Shown here: positions 26,210-35,286 of the stretch, piece after piece
Numbering within the stretch: position 1 is the stretch's first letter
Layout: every line of letters starts with the position of its first letter
Source: CAUPWF01 sp044425815
GTDB lineage: Bacteria; Bacillota; Clostridia; Lachnospirales; Lachnospiraceae
Direction of reading: 5' to 3'
NCBI GenBank assembly: GCA_044425815.1
Contig: JAWXVA010000001.1
Location: 71,571 to 135,570 of the forward strand
Length of the DNA: 64,000 bases
The notes under the pieces: model-generated
The model's database searches: none
What the model was told of the DNA's origin: nothing
Seen by the model: the letters and a program-made list of their open reading frames with translations, nothing else
Made by a program: the position numbers and the translations under genes

Positions 26210-26821
26210 ATGGTAAAAGTGAAAATTTGTGGAATTAGGTGCCTAGAGGAAATTGAGAAAGCGAATGAGCTGAACTTAGATTATATAGGATTTGTATTTG
26301 CAAGGAGTCGAAGACAAGTCACGGTACAGCAAGCACAAAAACTAAAGCATCAGTTAGATACATCGATTCAGGTAGTCGGAGTTTTTGTGAATCACACAAA
26401 GGCGGATATTATATATTGCGTGGAAGAAAAAATAATTGATGTCGTACAGCTACATGGGGAAGAAACAGAAGAAGATATATTGTATTTGAAAAAAAATCTC
26501 CCTACCACACCTATTATAAAAGCGATTAATGTTACCTGTGTGGAAGATATCCTAAAGTGGCAAGATTCAAAAGTAGACTTTCTATTATTAGATCATGGAA
26601 CGGGTGGAACTGGACTTACATTTGATTGGAGTGTTTTAGAAAAAGCAAAGTTTACAAAATCCTATTTTATCGCTGGGGGATTAAATAGTGAGAATGTAGG
26701 AGAAGCATTAAGATATAAACCCTACGCAGTCGATGTATCTGGTGGTGTAGAAACAGATGGAACGAAAGATTTGAAAAAAATGGACTTATTTACAAAGAGA
26801 GCGAGGAAGGAAGTTATATGA
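26210..26821 (+). CDS. trpF: Phosphoribosylanthranilate isomerase
   Basis: Catalyses the Amadori rearrangement between the TrpD and TrpC steps. The 203-aa TIM barrel has the catalytic cysteine in VKICGIRCLEEIEKA (residue 7), GFVFARSRRQV, VQLHGEE, and the catalytic aspartate in LLLDHGTGGTGLTFDW, ending with IAGGLNSENVGEAL and DVSGGVETDGTKD. It has the largest internal gap of the operon (35 nt after trpC) and overlaps trpB by 4 nt. Confidence 0.95.
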   Translation: MVKVKICGIRCLEEIEKANELNLDYIGFVFARSRRQVTVQQAQKLKHQLDTSIQVVGVFVNHTKADIIYCVEEKIIDVVQLHGEETEEDILYLKKNLPTTPIIKAINVTCVEDILKWQDSKVDFLLLDHGTGGTGLTFDWSVLEKAKFTKSYFIAGGLNSENVGEALRYKPYAVDVSGGVETDGTKDLKKMDLFTKRARKEVI

Positions 26822-28002
26822 AAGCAGGAAGATTTGGGATACATGGTGGACAGTACATTCCAGAAACATTGATGAATACAATTGTAGAATTAGAAGAGGC
26901 GTATGAGTACTATAAGAACGATGAAATATTTCAGAAGGAATTAGAAGATTTATTAAATAATTATGCAGGAAGACCATCAAGATTATATTATGCGAAACGA
27001 ATGACAGAAGATTTGGGTGGAGCTAAGATTTATCTAAAACGCGAAGATTTGAATCATACTGGAGCACACAAAATTAATAATGTATTGGGGCAAGTGCTGT
27101 TAGCGAAGAAAATGGGGAAAACAAGAATTATAGCAGAAACAGGTGCGGGACAACATGGGGTGGCAACAGCGACCGCCGCTGCGCTTATGAATATGGAATG
27201 TGAAATTTACATGGGGAAAGAGGATACAGAGCGTCAAGCGCTTAATGTATATCGTATGAGACTATTAGGTGCTACAGTACACGAAGTGACTTCTGGAACG
27301 GCAACACTTAAAGATGCAGTATCAGAGACTATGCGCGAGTGGACGAGACGTATGGATGATACACACTATGTATTAGGTTCTGTAATGGGACCACATCCGT
27401 TCCCTATTATAGTAAGAGATTTTCAAGCAGTAATTTCTAAGGAAATCAAAGAACAAATAATGGAAATGGAGAATAGATTGCCAGATGCAGTCCTAGCTTG
27501 TGTAGGTGGTGGGTCTAATGCAATGGGGGCATTTTACAATTTTATTGGAGATGAAAATGTAAGACTAATCGGTTGTGAAGCGGCAGGGCGCGGTGTAGAT
27601 ACACCTGACACTGCGGCTACAATTGGAACGGGGAGTGTGGGGATTTTTCATGGTATGAAATCCTATTTCTGTCAGGATGAGTATGGACAAATAGCACCAG
27701 TATATTCTATTTCAGCAGGATTGGATTATCCAGGAATCGGTCCAGAACATGCTCATTTGCATGATATAAAACGTGCGGAATATGTGGCTGTGACAGATGA
27801 TGAAGCAGTAGATGCGTTTGAATATTTATCGAAAATGGAAGGGATTATACCCGCAATCGAAAGTGCCCATGCAGTGGCATATGGAATGAAAATCGCGAAA
27901 GATATGGGAAAAGATCAGATTATGGTAATCAACCTATCAGGACGTGGAGATAAAGACTGTGCAGCAATTGCAAGATATAGAGGAGAGGATATATATGAGT
28001 AG
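26818..28002 (+). CDS. trpB: Tryptophan synthase beta subunit
   Basis: Pyridoxal-phosphate enzyme condensing indole with serine. The 394-aa protein shows FGIHGGQYIPETLMNTIVELEEAY, the PLP lysine in LNHTGAHKINNVLGQ, AETGAGQHGVATATAAAL, the phosphate-binding CVGGGSNAMGAF and LSGRGDKD. These are the features of the common TrpB1 type that works with TrpA. It overlaps trpF by 4 nt and trpA by 8 nt. Confidence 0.97.
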   Translation: MKAGRFGIHGGQYIPETLMNTIVELEEAYEYYKNDEIFQKELEDLLNNYAGRPSRLYYAKRMTEDLGGAKIYLKREDLNHTGAHKINNVLGQVLLAKKMGKTRIIAETGAGQHGVATATAAALMNMECEIYMGKEDTERQALNVYRMRLLGATVHEVTSGTATLKDAVSETMREWTRRMDDTHYVLGSVMGPHPFPIIVRDFQAVISKEIKEQIMEMENRLPDAVLACVGGGSNAMGAFYNFIGDENVRLIGCEAAGRGVDTPDTAATIGTGSVGIFHGMKSYFCQDEYGQIAPVYSISAGLDYPGIGPEHAHLHDIKRAEYVAVTDDEAVDAFEYLSKMEGIIPAIESAHAVAYGMKIAKDMGKDQIMVINLSGRGDKDCAAIARYRGEDIYE

Positions 28003-28768
28003 AATAGAGGACGCATTTACAAAGGGAAAAGCATTTATACCATTTATAACATGTGGTGACCCAACACTTGAAATTACAGCGCAATTAATCTGTGAAATGG
28101 AGAAAGCAGGAGCAGATATTATTGAGTTAGGGATTCCGTTTTCAGATCCAACAGCAGAAGGGGTAGTAATACAATCAGCCAATGAAAGAGCATTGAAGCA
28201 GGGAGTTACGACAGACCATATTTTCGCAATGGTAGAGAAATTGCGAGATAAGGTGAATGTGCCATTAGTATTTATGACCTATGCAAATGTATTATTTTCA
28301 TATGGCATAGAGCGATTTGTGAAGAGAGCAAAAGAAATTGGTATTGCGGGCGTAATCCTCCCAGATGTTCCTTATGAAGAAAAAGGGGAATTCGATAGCA
28401 TTTGCACAAAATATGGTGTGGAATTTATTTCCTTAGTAGCACCAAATTCTAAGAATCGTACGGCATTGATAGCAAAAGAAGCAAAAGGGTTCATTTATTG
28501 TGTCTCCTCGTTAGGGGTAACCGGAACGAGAAGTAGCTTTGCAAATGGAATTGGTGAAATGACGCAATTTGTGAAGGAGAATAGTTCAGTACCTTGTGCA
28601 GTCGGATTTGGAATCTCTACACCGGAGCAAGCAAAAGTAATATCTCAATATGCAGATGGGGTTATCGTGGGATCTGCTATTGTGAAATTGTGTGCAGAGC
28701 ATGGAGAAGCGTGTATCCCATATATCAGCGAGTATGTAAAAAACATGAAGAATGCGCTTAGAATCTAA
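27995..28768 (+). CDS. trpA: Tryptophan synthase alpha subunit
   Basis: Cleaves indole-3-glycerol phosphate and channels indole to TrpB. The start at 27995 has AGGAGAGG 6 to 8 nt upstream and gives a normal 257-aa protein. Catalytic Glu is in DIIELGIPFSDPTAEG and Asp in VILPDVPYEEKGEF; the phosphate-binding loops GVTGTRSSF and GFGISTPEQ and GVIVGSAIV are present. An inverted repeat CGCTTAG-AAT-CTAAGCG (28755-28771) straddles the stop codon but lacks a T run, so the operon end is not clear. Confidence 0.96.
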   Translation: MSRIEDAFTKGKAFIPFITCGDPTLEITAQLICEMEKAGADIIELGIPFSDPTAEGVVIQSANERALKQGVTTDHIFAMVEKLRDKVNVPLVFMTYANVLFSYGIERFVKRAKEIGIAGVILPDVPYEEKGEFDSICTKYGVEFISLVAPNSKNRTALIAKEAKGFIYCVSSLGVTGTRSSFANGIGEMTQFVKENSSVPCAVGFGISTPEQAKVISQYADGVIVGSAIVKLCAEHGEACIPYISEYVKNMKNALRI

Positions 28769-28868
28769 GCGTACTGTATAAAAAACAATAAAGTCATAAT
28801 TTGATTGGATAAAAACGTTTGATTGATGTATACTTATGAATTGAATACAAATGAATAAGGGGATCAAT

Positions 28869-30206
28869 ATGGAACGTAGTTTATCAGAAGGAAAAGTATT
28901 ACCTACACTATTGAAATTCACGATACCGATTATGATGGCATTGTTTTTGCAAATAGCTTATGGCGCTGTGGATTTATTGATAGTAGGTCGATTTGGAAGT
29001 GTGGCGGATGTTTCTGGCGTTACAATTGGAAGTCAATTGATGCAGACGATTACCAATATTATTACAGGTGTAGCGATGGGGACTACGATTCTCCTAGGAC
29101 AATATATCGGGGCAGGACAAGCAGAAGAAAGTGGAAAGATTATGGGTGCTAGCATAGCACTGTTTGGAACAATTGCAGGGGTACTAACAGTTGTTTTACT
29201 GATATTGAATGGAAGCTTTGTAAGTATTATGCAAACACCTGCAGAATCAATCGAACAAACATCCACATATCTTATGATTTGTTCTTGCGGTACGATATTT
29301 ATTATTGCCTATAATATCTTGGGAAGTGTATTTCGTGGGATTGGAGATTCTAAAACTCCTTTAATCGCAGTAGGGATTGCCTTTGTTTGTAATGTGATCG
29401 GTGATTTGGTTCTAGTAGCAGGATTTCAACTTGGAGCTGCAGGAGCGGCGATAGCAACAGTTACGGCACAGAGTATCAGTGTAATTATTTCTCTCATCAT
29501 TATAAGGAGAAAAGAGTTGCCATTTACATTTTCAGTGAAATACATTCGTTTTCATAAGGAATATGTAAAAAAGGTGCTGATGCTAGGAGTGCCAATTGGA
29601 TTACAGAGTGGATTGGTTAATATTTCATTTTTAGCAATCACGGCTATTGTAAATGGAATGGGAGTTGTAATATCAGCGGGAGTAGGAGTGACAGAGAAAC
29701 TGACTGGCTTTATCATGCTAGTGCCAGGAGCCTTTATGCAGTCATTATCGGCATTTGTTGCACAAAATTATGGCGCAGGACAGGATCGACGTGCGAAACA
29801 AGGGTTGTTTTATGCAATAGGAATTTCTTTCGCAATAGGGTTAGTAATGTCGTATTTCTGTGTGTTCCATGGACATGTTTTAACCAATATATTTGCTGCA
29901 GATGCAGCGGTTTCAGCAGCGGCAGTGGAATATTTGAAGGCGTATGCATTTGATACGGTGTTTGTTACAATCATGTTTAGTATGACAGGATATTTTAATG
30001 GATTAGGCAAGACGAAATTTGTTATGATTCAAGGAATTGTAGGAGCGTTTGGCGTAAGGATTCCATTGGCGTTTCTTATAAGCAGCTTACCGAATTCGAC
30101 GTTGTTTATGGTAGGGCTTGCAACACCGTCGTCTACCGTACTTCAGATTGTTTTATGTGTCGCATATTATCGATATCTAAAACGACAAGAAATGAGGAGG
30201 GTCTAG
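28869..30206 (+). CDS. MATE family efflux transporter (second of three)
   Basis: A 445-aa multidrug/toxin-extrusion type transporter with about twelve spans. The ATG at 28869 has AAGGGG about 8 nt upstream and is preferred to 28851. Typical segments are FTIPIMMALFLQIAYGAVDLLIVGRFG in the first half and GVTEKLTGFIMLVPGAFMQSLSAFVAQNYGAGQ in the second. It lies 100 nt after trpA and 2 nt before an antiporter gene, so the two transporters are probably co-expressed. The substrate is unknown. Confidence 0.92.
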   Translation: MERSLSEGKVLPTLLKFTIPIMMALFLQIAYGAVDLLIVGRFGSVADVSGVTIGSQLMQTITNIITGVAMGTTILLGQYIGAGQAEESGKIMGASIALFGTIAGVLTVVLLILNGSFVSIMQTPAESIEQTSTYLMICSCGTIFIIAYNILGSVFRGIGDSKTPLIAVGIAFVCNVIGDLVLVAGFQLGAAGAAIATVTAQSISVIISLIIIRRKELPFTFSVKYIRFHKEYVKKVLMLGVPIGLQSGLVNISFLAITAIVNGMGVVISAGVGVTEKLTGFIMLVPGAFMQSLSAFVAQNYGAGQDRRAKQGLFYAIGISFAIGLVMSYFCVFHGHVLTNIFAADAAVSAAAVEYLKAYAFDTVFVTIMFSMTGYFNGLGKTKFVMIQGIVGAFGVRIPLAFLISSLPNSTLFMVGLATPSSTVLQIVLCVAYYRYLKRQEMRRV

Positions 30207-30208
30207 AT

Positions 30209-31387
30209 ATGTTAGTATCGTTAGCTTTTATTTTTGTGGTAGGAATGATTTTAGGGAAAGTATTACAATTAGGGAAATTACCAAGTTTGCTAGGAATGTT
30301 AATTACAGGAATAGTGTTAGGACCTTATGTATTGAATGTATTAGATGCTAGTGTATTAGGAATTTCAGCAGAGCTTAGGAAGATTGCTCTGATTATTATT
30401 TTGACAAGAGCAGGTTTAAATCTCAATATCTATGATTTGAAGAAGGTTGGGAGACCAGCAGTTTTGATGTGCTTTCTTCCAGCGTGTCTTGAAATACTAG
30501 GAATGGTACTGTTAGCACCAATGTTCCTTGGAATTACAATATTGGAAGCAGCGATTATGGGTACAGTAGTGGCAGCTGTATCACCAGCAGTTATCGTACC
30601 AAGAATGCTGACTTTGATGGAGACTGGATATGGAACAAAGCAGAGTATACCGCAAATGATTATGGCAGGAGCATCGGTTGATGATGTATTTGTTATTGTA
30701 TTATTTGCAGCATTCACAGGTCTCGCACAAGGTGGAGAAATAACACCGGCTAGTTTTGTGGTTATTCCAACTTCGATTATATTAGGTCTAGTAGGTGGAG
30801 TGATTGTAGGGGTAGTACTTACGTTATTGTTTACAAAGATACATATGAGAGATAGTGAAAAAGTGCTTCTGATACTAGCAACATCATTCTTTCTTGTGAC
30901 AATAGAAGATTCTATGAGTGGAATGATTGGATTTTCAGGCTTATTAGCGGTTATGGCACTGGGAGCTACCTTGCAGCAACGTAAAAATGAAGTGGCAAAG
31001 AGATTATCAGAGAAGTTTTCTAGATTATGGGTAGGCGCTGAAATTTTGCTATTTGTATTAGTGGGAGCAACAGTAGATATCCAGTATGCATTAAAGGCTG
31101 GAGTTATGGCAGTTGTCTTGATTGTATGTGTATTAGGATTTCGTATGGTAGGAGTGTTTGTCTGCTTGATAAAAACTGATTTAAATAAAAAGGAACGTTT
31201 ATTTACAGCGTTTGCATATATGCCAAAAGCGACGGTACAAGCAGCAATTGGTGGATTACCGTTGTCTATGGGACTTGCTTGTGGAGATATAGTGTTGACA
31301 GTTGCTGTAGTAGCGATTTTGATTACAGCGCCAGTCGGTGCAAAAATGATTGATATGACTTATAAGAAATTCTTGCAGCCTAGCTGA
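30209..31387 (+). CDS. Cation:proton antiporter (CPA family)
   Basis: A 392-aa membrane protein resembling the NhaP/KefB side of the monovalent cation-proton antiporter superfamily. About twelve spans are visible. Family segments are GKLPSLLGMLITGIVLGP, an aspartate-free LTRAGLNLNIYDL, AAVSPAVIVPRML, and AGASVDDVFVIVLF, which holds the paired acidic residues of the ion-binding core. The start at 30209 follows AGGAGGG by 7 nt; the upstream in-frame region overlaps the MATE gene and has no ribosome binding site. The ion carried (sodium, potassium or other) is undetermined. Confidence 0.88.
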   Translation: MLVSLAFIFVVGMILGKVLQLGKLPSLLGMLITGIVLGPYVLNVLDASVLGISAELRKIALIIILTRAGLNLNIYDLKKVGRPAVLMCFLPACLEILGMVLLAPMFLGITILEAAIMGTVVAAVSPAVIVPRMLTLMETGYGTKQSIPQMIMAGASVDDVFVIVLFAAFTGLAQGGEITPASFVVIPTSIILGLVGGVIVGVVLTLLFTKIHMRDSEKVLLILATSFFLVTIEDSMSGMIGFSGLLAVMALGATLQQRKNEVAKRLSEKFSRLWVGAEILLFVLVGATVDIQYALKAGVMAVVLIVCVLGFRMVGVFVCLIKTDLNKKERLFTAFAYMPKATVQAAIGGLPLSMGLACGDIVLTVAVVAILITAPVGAKMIDMTYKKFLQPS

Positions 31388-31479
31388 GAAGAATCATGAT
31401 TATAGAAGGCAAGTGAGTGAGTTCGAAACAAATAATAGAAAACAAAAAAGATAAAGAATGATAAGAGGAATGGAAATAT

Positions 31480-32400
31480 ATGGATTTTACGAATTTATTG
31501 AATTTACAAATTATGATGTTTATTATGATGGGAATTGGGGCAATATTACGTAAGTTAAACATTATAAAAAGTGAAGATAAAACAGTCATTACAGAGCTAG
31601 TTATTAACTTATTATTACCATGTAGTATTGTAATGGCATTTTATATAGAATTTTCAAGTGAAATATTACAACAAGGATTTTTGATATTAATTATTTCTTG
31701 TGTTTTGCATTTGTTCTGTTTGTTTTTATCAAAAATTCTGTTTAATAAATATGACAAAGATCAAAAAGTCATTCTTCAATATGGAACGATTTGTTCCAAT
31801 GCAGGATTTTTAGGGAATCCAATCGCAGAAGGTGTATATGGTTCGCTAGGATTATTATATGCATCTATTTACTTGTTACCACTCCGTATTATCATATGGT
31901 CAGCAGGACTTAGTTATTATACAGAGACTACAGATAAAAAGATGTTGGTGAAGAAAGTGGCGACACATCCTTGTATTGTAACCGTATTTTTAGGAATGCT
32001 TCTGATGATAACGCAGGTGCAATTACCGACAGCGATTAGTAATACCTTATCTAGTCTAGGGTCTTGTTCAACACCGTTTACTATGCTATTAATAGGGGTT
32101 ATCTTAGCAGAGGGTGATATGAAGACAATGATAACAAAAACAACAGTGAAGTTCTCTATATTAAGATTAATCTTAATTCCAATGGCGGTCTTTGTTGCGT
32201 GCAAGTTAGCGGGTGTTCCAGAATTGATCGCAGGAGTTTCAATCCTATTAGCAGCAATGCCGGCAGGAACCACAACAGCAATACTAGCCGTAAAATATAA
32301 TAGAGATGCAGAATTTGCTACAAAGTGTGTTGTACTTACTACTATATTATCAATGGTAATGATTCCAATATGGTGCATGATTATAGGAATGTGGTACTAA
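31480..32400 (+). CDS. AEC family transporter
   Basis: A 306-aa protein of the auxin efflux carrier (AEC) family, which in bacteria includes malate and malonate permeases and many unassigned members. About ten spans are predicted. The family pattern appears in GIGAILRKLNIIKSED, TELVINLLLPCSI, GTICSNAGFLGNPIAEGVYG in the first half and AAMPAGTTTAILAVKYNRDAEFAT in the second. It sits 92 nt after the antiporter gene with GAGGAATGG before the ATG. The substrate cannot be read from the sequence. Confidence 0.9.
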   Translation: MDFTNLLNLQIMMFIMMGIGAILRKLNIIKSEDKTVITELVINLLLPCSIVMAFYIEFSSEILQQGFLILIISCVLHLFCLFLSKILFNKYDKDQKVILQYGTICSNAGFLGNPIAEGVYGSLGLLYASIYLLPLRIIIWSAGLSYYTETTDKKMLVKKVATHPCIVTVFLGMLLMITQVQLPTAISNTLSSLGSCSTPFTMLLIGVILAEGDMKTMITKTTVKFSILRLILIPMAVFVACKLAGVPELIAGVSILLAAMPAGTTTAILAVKYNRDAEFATKCVVLTTILSMVMIPIWCMIIGMWY

Positions 32401-32416
32401 AGATTCCAGACAAATG

Positions 32417-32445
32417 TTGATTTTTGGGTATGGAATAGCTATAAT
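32417..32445 (+). promoter_or_regulatory. Promoter candidate for apt
   Basis: TTGATT (32417-32422) and TATAAT (32440-32445) with a 17-nt spacer, 31 nt before the start codon. Confidence 0.7.
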
Positions 32446-32476
32446 GTAGTTAGATTTCACGAAAGGAATGATAGCA

Positions 32477-33001
32477 ATGAAAAAATTAGAAGAATATGTA
32501 AGAAGTATTCCAGACTTTCCAGAAGAAGGCATTATATTTCGAGATGTAACTAGTGTAATTGAAGATGCAGAAGGATTACGTTTATCGATTGATACTATGC
32601 AAGGAATGGTAGATGATCTTGAGTATGATGTGATAGCTGGAGCGGAGGCACGTGGCTTTATTTTTGGAACACCAATGGCATATAATAATCAAAAACCATT
32701 TGTTTTAATTCGTAAAAAAGGAAAACTTCCATGTGAGACAGTTGAAAAAGAATATGCACTAGAATATGGAACTGCAGTAATTGAAATGCACAAAGATTCT
32801 ATTAAACCAGGACAAAAAGTACTTCTTGTGGATGATTTGATTGCTACAGGTGGCACGACAAAAGCGATGATAGAACTAATTGAAGAAATGGGTGGTATTG
32901 TAGCAGGTGTAGTAGTACTCATTGAATTAGCTGGATTAGAGGGACGCAAAGCAATTGAAGGATATCGTTTAGATTCAGCAATTATCTATCCAGGGAAATA
33001 A
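32477..33001 (+). CDS. apt: Adenine phosphoribosyltransferase
   Basis: Salvages adenine to AMP with PRPP. The 174-aa length and sequence are typical: YVRSIPDFPEEGIIFRDVTSVI at the N-terminus, GAEARGFIFGTPMAY, KKGKLPCETVEKEYALEYG flexible loop, and the PRPP-binding VLLVDDLIATGGTTKA. The start at 32477 is preferred to the ATG at 32468, which lies too close to AAAGGA. It is a single-gene unit with its own promoter and a hairpin downstream. Confidence 0.96.
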   Translation: MKKLEEYVRSIPDFPEEGIIFRDVTSVIEDAEGLRLSIDTMQGMVDDLEYDVIAGAEARGFIFGTPMAYNNQKPFVLIRKKGKLPCETVEKEYALEYGTAVIEMHKDSIKPGQKVLLVDDLIATGGTTKAMIELIEEMGGIVAGVVVLIELAGLEGRKAIEGYRLDSAIIYPGK

Positions 33002-33064
33002 ATAGGATACCGCTGGTGTGATAATGATACAAGAAATACAATGAGAAGTAGCATATAATATAGA

Positions 33065-33107
33065 GGGTTTCTAGCAACTGTGATGATACAGATGCTAGAA
33101 ACCCTTT
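33065..33107. terminator. Hairpin between apt and the dinB-side operon
   Basis: GGGTTTCTAGCA (33065-33076) pairs with TGCTAGAAACCC (33093-33104), with an inner CTGT/ACAG extension. It lies between converging genes and could end transcription from both sides. The following T run is short on the plus strand. Confidence 0.7.
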
Positions 33108-33162
33108 ACAACTGTCTAAGACATCTTTTGCGAAAGCATTCAGAATAAATTCAGCCATCGTG

Positions 33163-33495
33163 CTACGGCAAACATTTCCACCATAATTTCCATTCTTTAG
33201 CTTCAATATAATGTAATAATAAAAAAGGATAGCATTGGTTATTGAGAATAACTTCACAGTGATATTCCATTGTAGGGATACCACAGAAATGCTTCTCCTC
33301 TTGGTAAAGAATGTTAAACTGTGACAGCGTTGTTAAGGAACCATCTTCATTTTCATATTTAATTAACTTTGGAATGGTGCGTCCAGTACTAGTGAACCAA
33401 ACACCACAAGCAACAGGTACTTGAGCACCACGAATACGCCCTTCATCAGGGGTATCTGTATTCGTTCCAATACCCATTCCCATAGTAGTACCCAT
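33163..33495 (-). CDS. Unknown 110-aa protein downstream of dinB
   Basis: A real gene judging by AGGAGG 7 nt before the ATG and its position 68 nt after the Y-family polymerase on the same strand. The protein begins with a glycine/methionine-rich stretch (MGTTMGMGIGTNTDTPDEG) and continues with a compact tryptophan-rich domain (GVWFTSTGRTIPKLIKYE, IEAKEWKLWWKCLP at the C-terminus), with four cysteines. No membrane span or known motif is seen, and I do not recognise the family. If it is read from the polymerase promoter it would be under LexA control. Confidence 0.68.
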   Translation of the reverse strand: MGTTMGMGIGTNTDTPDEGRIRGAQVPVACGVWFTSTGRTIPKLIKYENEDGSLTTLSQFNILYQEEKHFCGIPTMEYHCEVILNNQCYPFLLLHYIEAKEWKLWWKCLP

Positions 33496-33563
33496 ATAGA
33501 AACCTCCTATTCTTTTACTCTATTCATTTTGCTAGTAATCTCTATTGCTAGTATCCACTCATG

Positions 33564-34826
33564 CTATATGATTTCTAACGTGCTATAATCTACGGATTGT
33601 CTATCCCGTGAAATGCCTCCACTTAGGTGATCAATCGGAGTGTCTATAAAGGTGGCGCGCTTGATGGCATCCTTGCCAAACCGCTGGCGAATAGCATCAA
33701 TGGTTTGGTCTAGCGTCTCGTAACGCGTATAATCTGTGTGATCAAATAGATGAAATTGTCGCATAAAGTCTTGATCTTTAACACGATTCGTGTGTACTCC
33801 TAGATGACGAATAGGAGTTCCGTCCCATAGTTCATCAAAGAGCTGACAGGTGTATTGATAGATTTCTTTTGTGATATTAGTAGCAGAAGGAAGCGTTATT
33901 TGATGACTTTGATAATGCAAATCATAACTCTTGATTCCAATGGATATTACCTCGATTTTTACTTGGTGTTTGCGCAATCTAGTTCCCACTGTCTCACATA
34001 AGGCTAATAGGACTTCTTTAGCAGTCGCACGGTCAGTTACATCAAAGGCAATGGTGGTGGAATTTCCGTATCCTTTATTCGCAGGGTGTGAAGCGATTAC
34101 AGGAGAAGTATCAATTCCATTGGCAAAATGCCAGATCACTTCGCCGTGCTTCTTTAAATGTTGTCGAAGGATTGTAGGATTCATCTTCGCTAGATCTCCA
34201 ATAGTATAGATTCCTAGCAATGGCATTTTTTTAAGCGTTGCACGACCTACAAAGAATAAATCGCTGACAGGAAGCGGCCACATTTTCTCCTGAATTTCAT
34301 CAGGAAATAAGGAGTGTATACGATTAGGTTTCTGAAAATCAGAAGCCATCTTTGCTAAAATTTTATTGCTTGAAACACCGATATTCACAGTGAAACCAAG
34401 TTCACGATGGATGCGTTCGCGAATGATATTGGCTAAAGTAAATGGATTGTCATAGTGGGTGATGATAGGCGTGACATCTATAAATGCTTCATCAATAGAG
34501 TATTGCTCAATAACAGGAGAATATTCTTTGAGTAAATTAATGAATGAAATAGAGCACTTCTGATAAAGGTTGTAATGAGGTGGCACAGTGTATAAATCAG
34601 GGCATTTCTTCAAGGCGGATTGAATAGGTTCTCCAGTTTGGATCCCAAATTTCTTGGCAGGAATGGATTTGGCTAGGATAATTCCATGACGTAATTCCTT
34701 ATTTCCACTCACAACAGAAGGAATGCTACGAATATCAAGGGCTGCTCCTAAATGGTGAATACGATAGGCAGCTTCCCAACTTAAGAATGCACTATTAACA
34801 TCTACGTGAAAAATAATTGAATTCAT
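33564..34826 (-). CDS. dinB: Y-family DNA polymerase (DNA polymerase IV type)
   Basis: Translesion DNA polymerase that copies past damaged bases. The 420-aa protein has the catalytic acidic residues Asp9 (FHVDVNSAF) and Asp112-Glu113 (YSIDEAFIDVT), the steric-gate region, KILAKMASDFQKPN (helix-hairpin-helix approach) and the little-finger domain. It ends without an obvious beta-clamp motif. The length is longer than E. coli DinB (351 aa) and agrees with the Clostridial/UvrX-like branch. AGGTC lies before the ATG. A promoter with a LexA box lies directly upstream, indicating SOS control. Confidence 0.93.
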   Translation of the reverse strand: MNSIIFHVDVNSAFLSWEAAYRIHHLGAALDIRSIPSVVSGNKELRHGIILAKSIPAKKFGIQTGEPIQSALKKCPDLYTVPPHYNLYQKCSISFINLLKEYSPVIEQYSIDEAFIDVTPIITHYDNPFTLANIIRERIHRELGFTVNIGVSSNKILAKMASDFQKPNRIHSLFPDEIQEKMWPLPVSDLFFVGRATLKKMPLLGIYTIGDLAKMNPTILRQHLKKHGEVIWHFANGIDTSPVIASHPANKGYGNSTTIAFDVTDRATAKEVLLALCETVGTRLRKHQVKIEVISIGIKSYDLHYQSHQITLPSATNITKEIYQYTCQLFDELWDGTPIRHLGVHTNRVKDQDFMRQFHLFDHTDYTRYETLDQTIDAIRQRFGKDAIKRATFIDTPIDHLSGGISRDRQSVDYSTLEII

Positions 34827-34858
34827 ACTAGACCTCCATTTGAAAATATGATAGTATC

Positions 34859-34887
34859 ACTATACAGAACATTTGTTCGAAAATCAA
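34859..34887 (-). promoter_or_regulatory. dinB promoter with LexA (SOS) box in its spacer
   Basis: Read on the minus strand: TTGATT (34887-34882), 17-nt spacer, TATAGT (34864-34859). The spacer holds CGAACAAATGTTCT (34879-34866), a close match to the Gram-positive LexA box CGAAC-N4-GTTCG. A repressor bound there would block RNA polymerase between the two promoter elements. Confidence 0.85.
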
Positions 34888-34919
34888 GAGGGAAATTTAG
34901 GGAGGGGACGAATGAGCGT

Positions 34920-34948
34920 TTGACAGAATTCTACAAGGGTGATAAAAT
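34920..34948 (+). promoter_or_regulatory. Promoter of the 35.0-38.7 kb gene group
   Basis: TTGACA (34920-34925) and TAAAAT (34943-34948) with a 17-nt spacer, 51 nt before the 87-aa gene. It is divergent from the dinB promoter. Confidence 0.75.
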
Positions 34949-34999
34949 TTATTGGTTAGAAATAGTAGTAAGAGTGGATATAGGAGTGGAGAAGAGTAT

Positions 35000-35263
35000 A
35001 TGATTGAACGACCTATAATATTTAATTATTTCAACTACAAAGATCCGTACTATGGAAGTTACCATGGCATGAGATTTTGTATTACAAGAACAGGGGAAAA
35101 GCCTAATTTTACCTTAGTAGGTATTACTTGGCCAGAACCATTTTGTATAGATGCAACATCAGAGGAGCAGAAAGTAAAGCGAGAATTTGACTTTACGGAA
35201 GAAGGGTATGAGCTGTTGATTGAGTGGTTGAACGAGCAATACAAGGATTATGTGAAGAAATAA
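35000..35263 (+). CDS. Unknown 87-aa protein
   Basis: A small soluble protein starting MIERPIIFNYFNYKDPYYG. The ATG at 35000 is chosen because GGAG-rich sequence (GTGGAGAAGAG) lies 5 to 10 nt upstream and because the promoter upstream would otherwise run into the frame. It has an aromatic-rich first half (YYGSYHGMRFCITR, ITWPEPFCIDA) and a charged helical second half. Similar short proteins are found in Lachnospiraceae genomes without known role. It leads a co-directional group with DUF4317, SulP and dUTPase, with gaps of 23 to 52 nt. Confidence 0.7.
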   Translation: MIERPIIFNYFNYKDPYYGSYHGMRFCITRTGEKPNFTLVGITWPEPFCIDATSEEQKVKREFDFTEEGYELLIEWLNEQYKDYVKK

Positions 35264-35286
35264 CGGAAGAGAGTAGAGACTAGAGT

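Noticed and set aside
31917..32378. 153-aa minus-strand frame inside the AEC transporter gene
   Set aside because: Low-complexity hydrophobic shadow of a membrane protein gene; no start signal.
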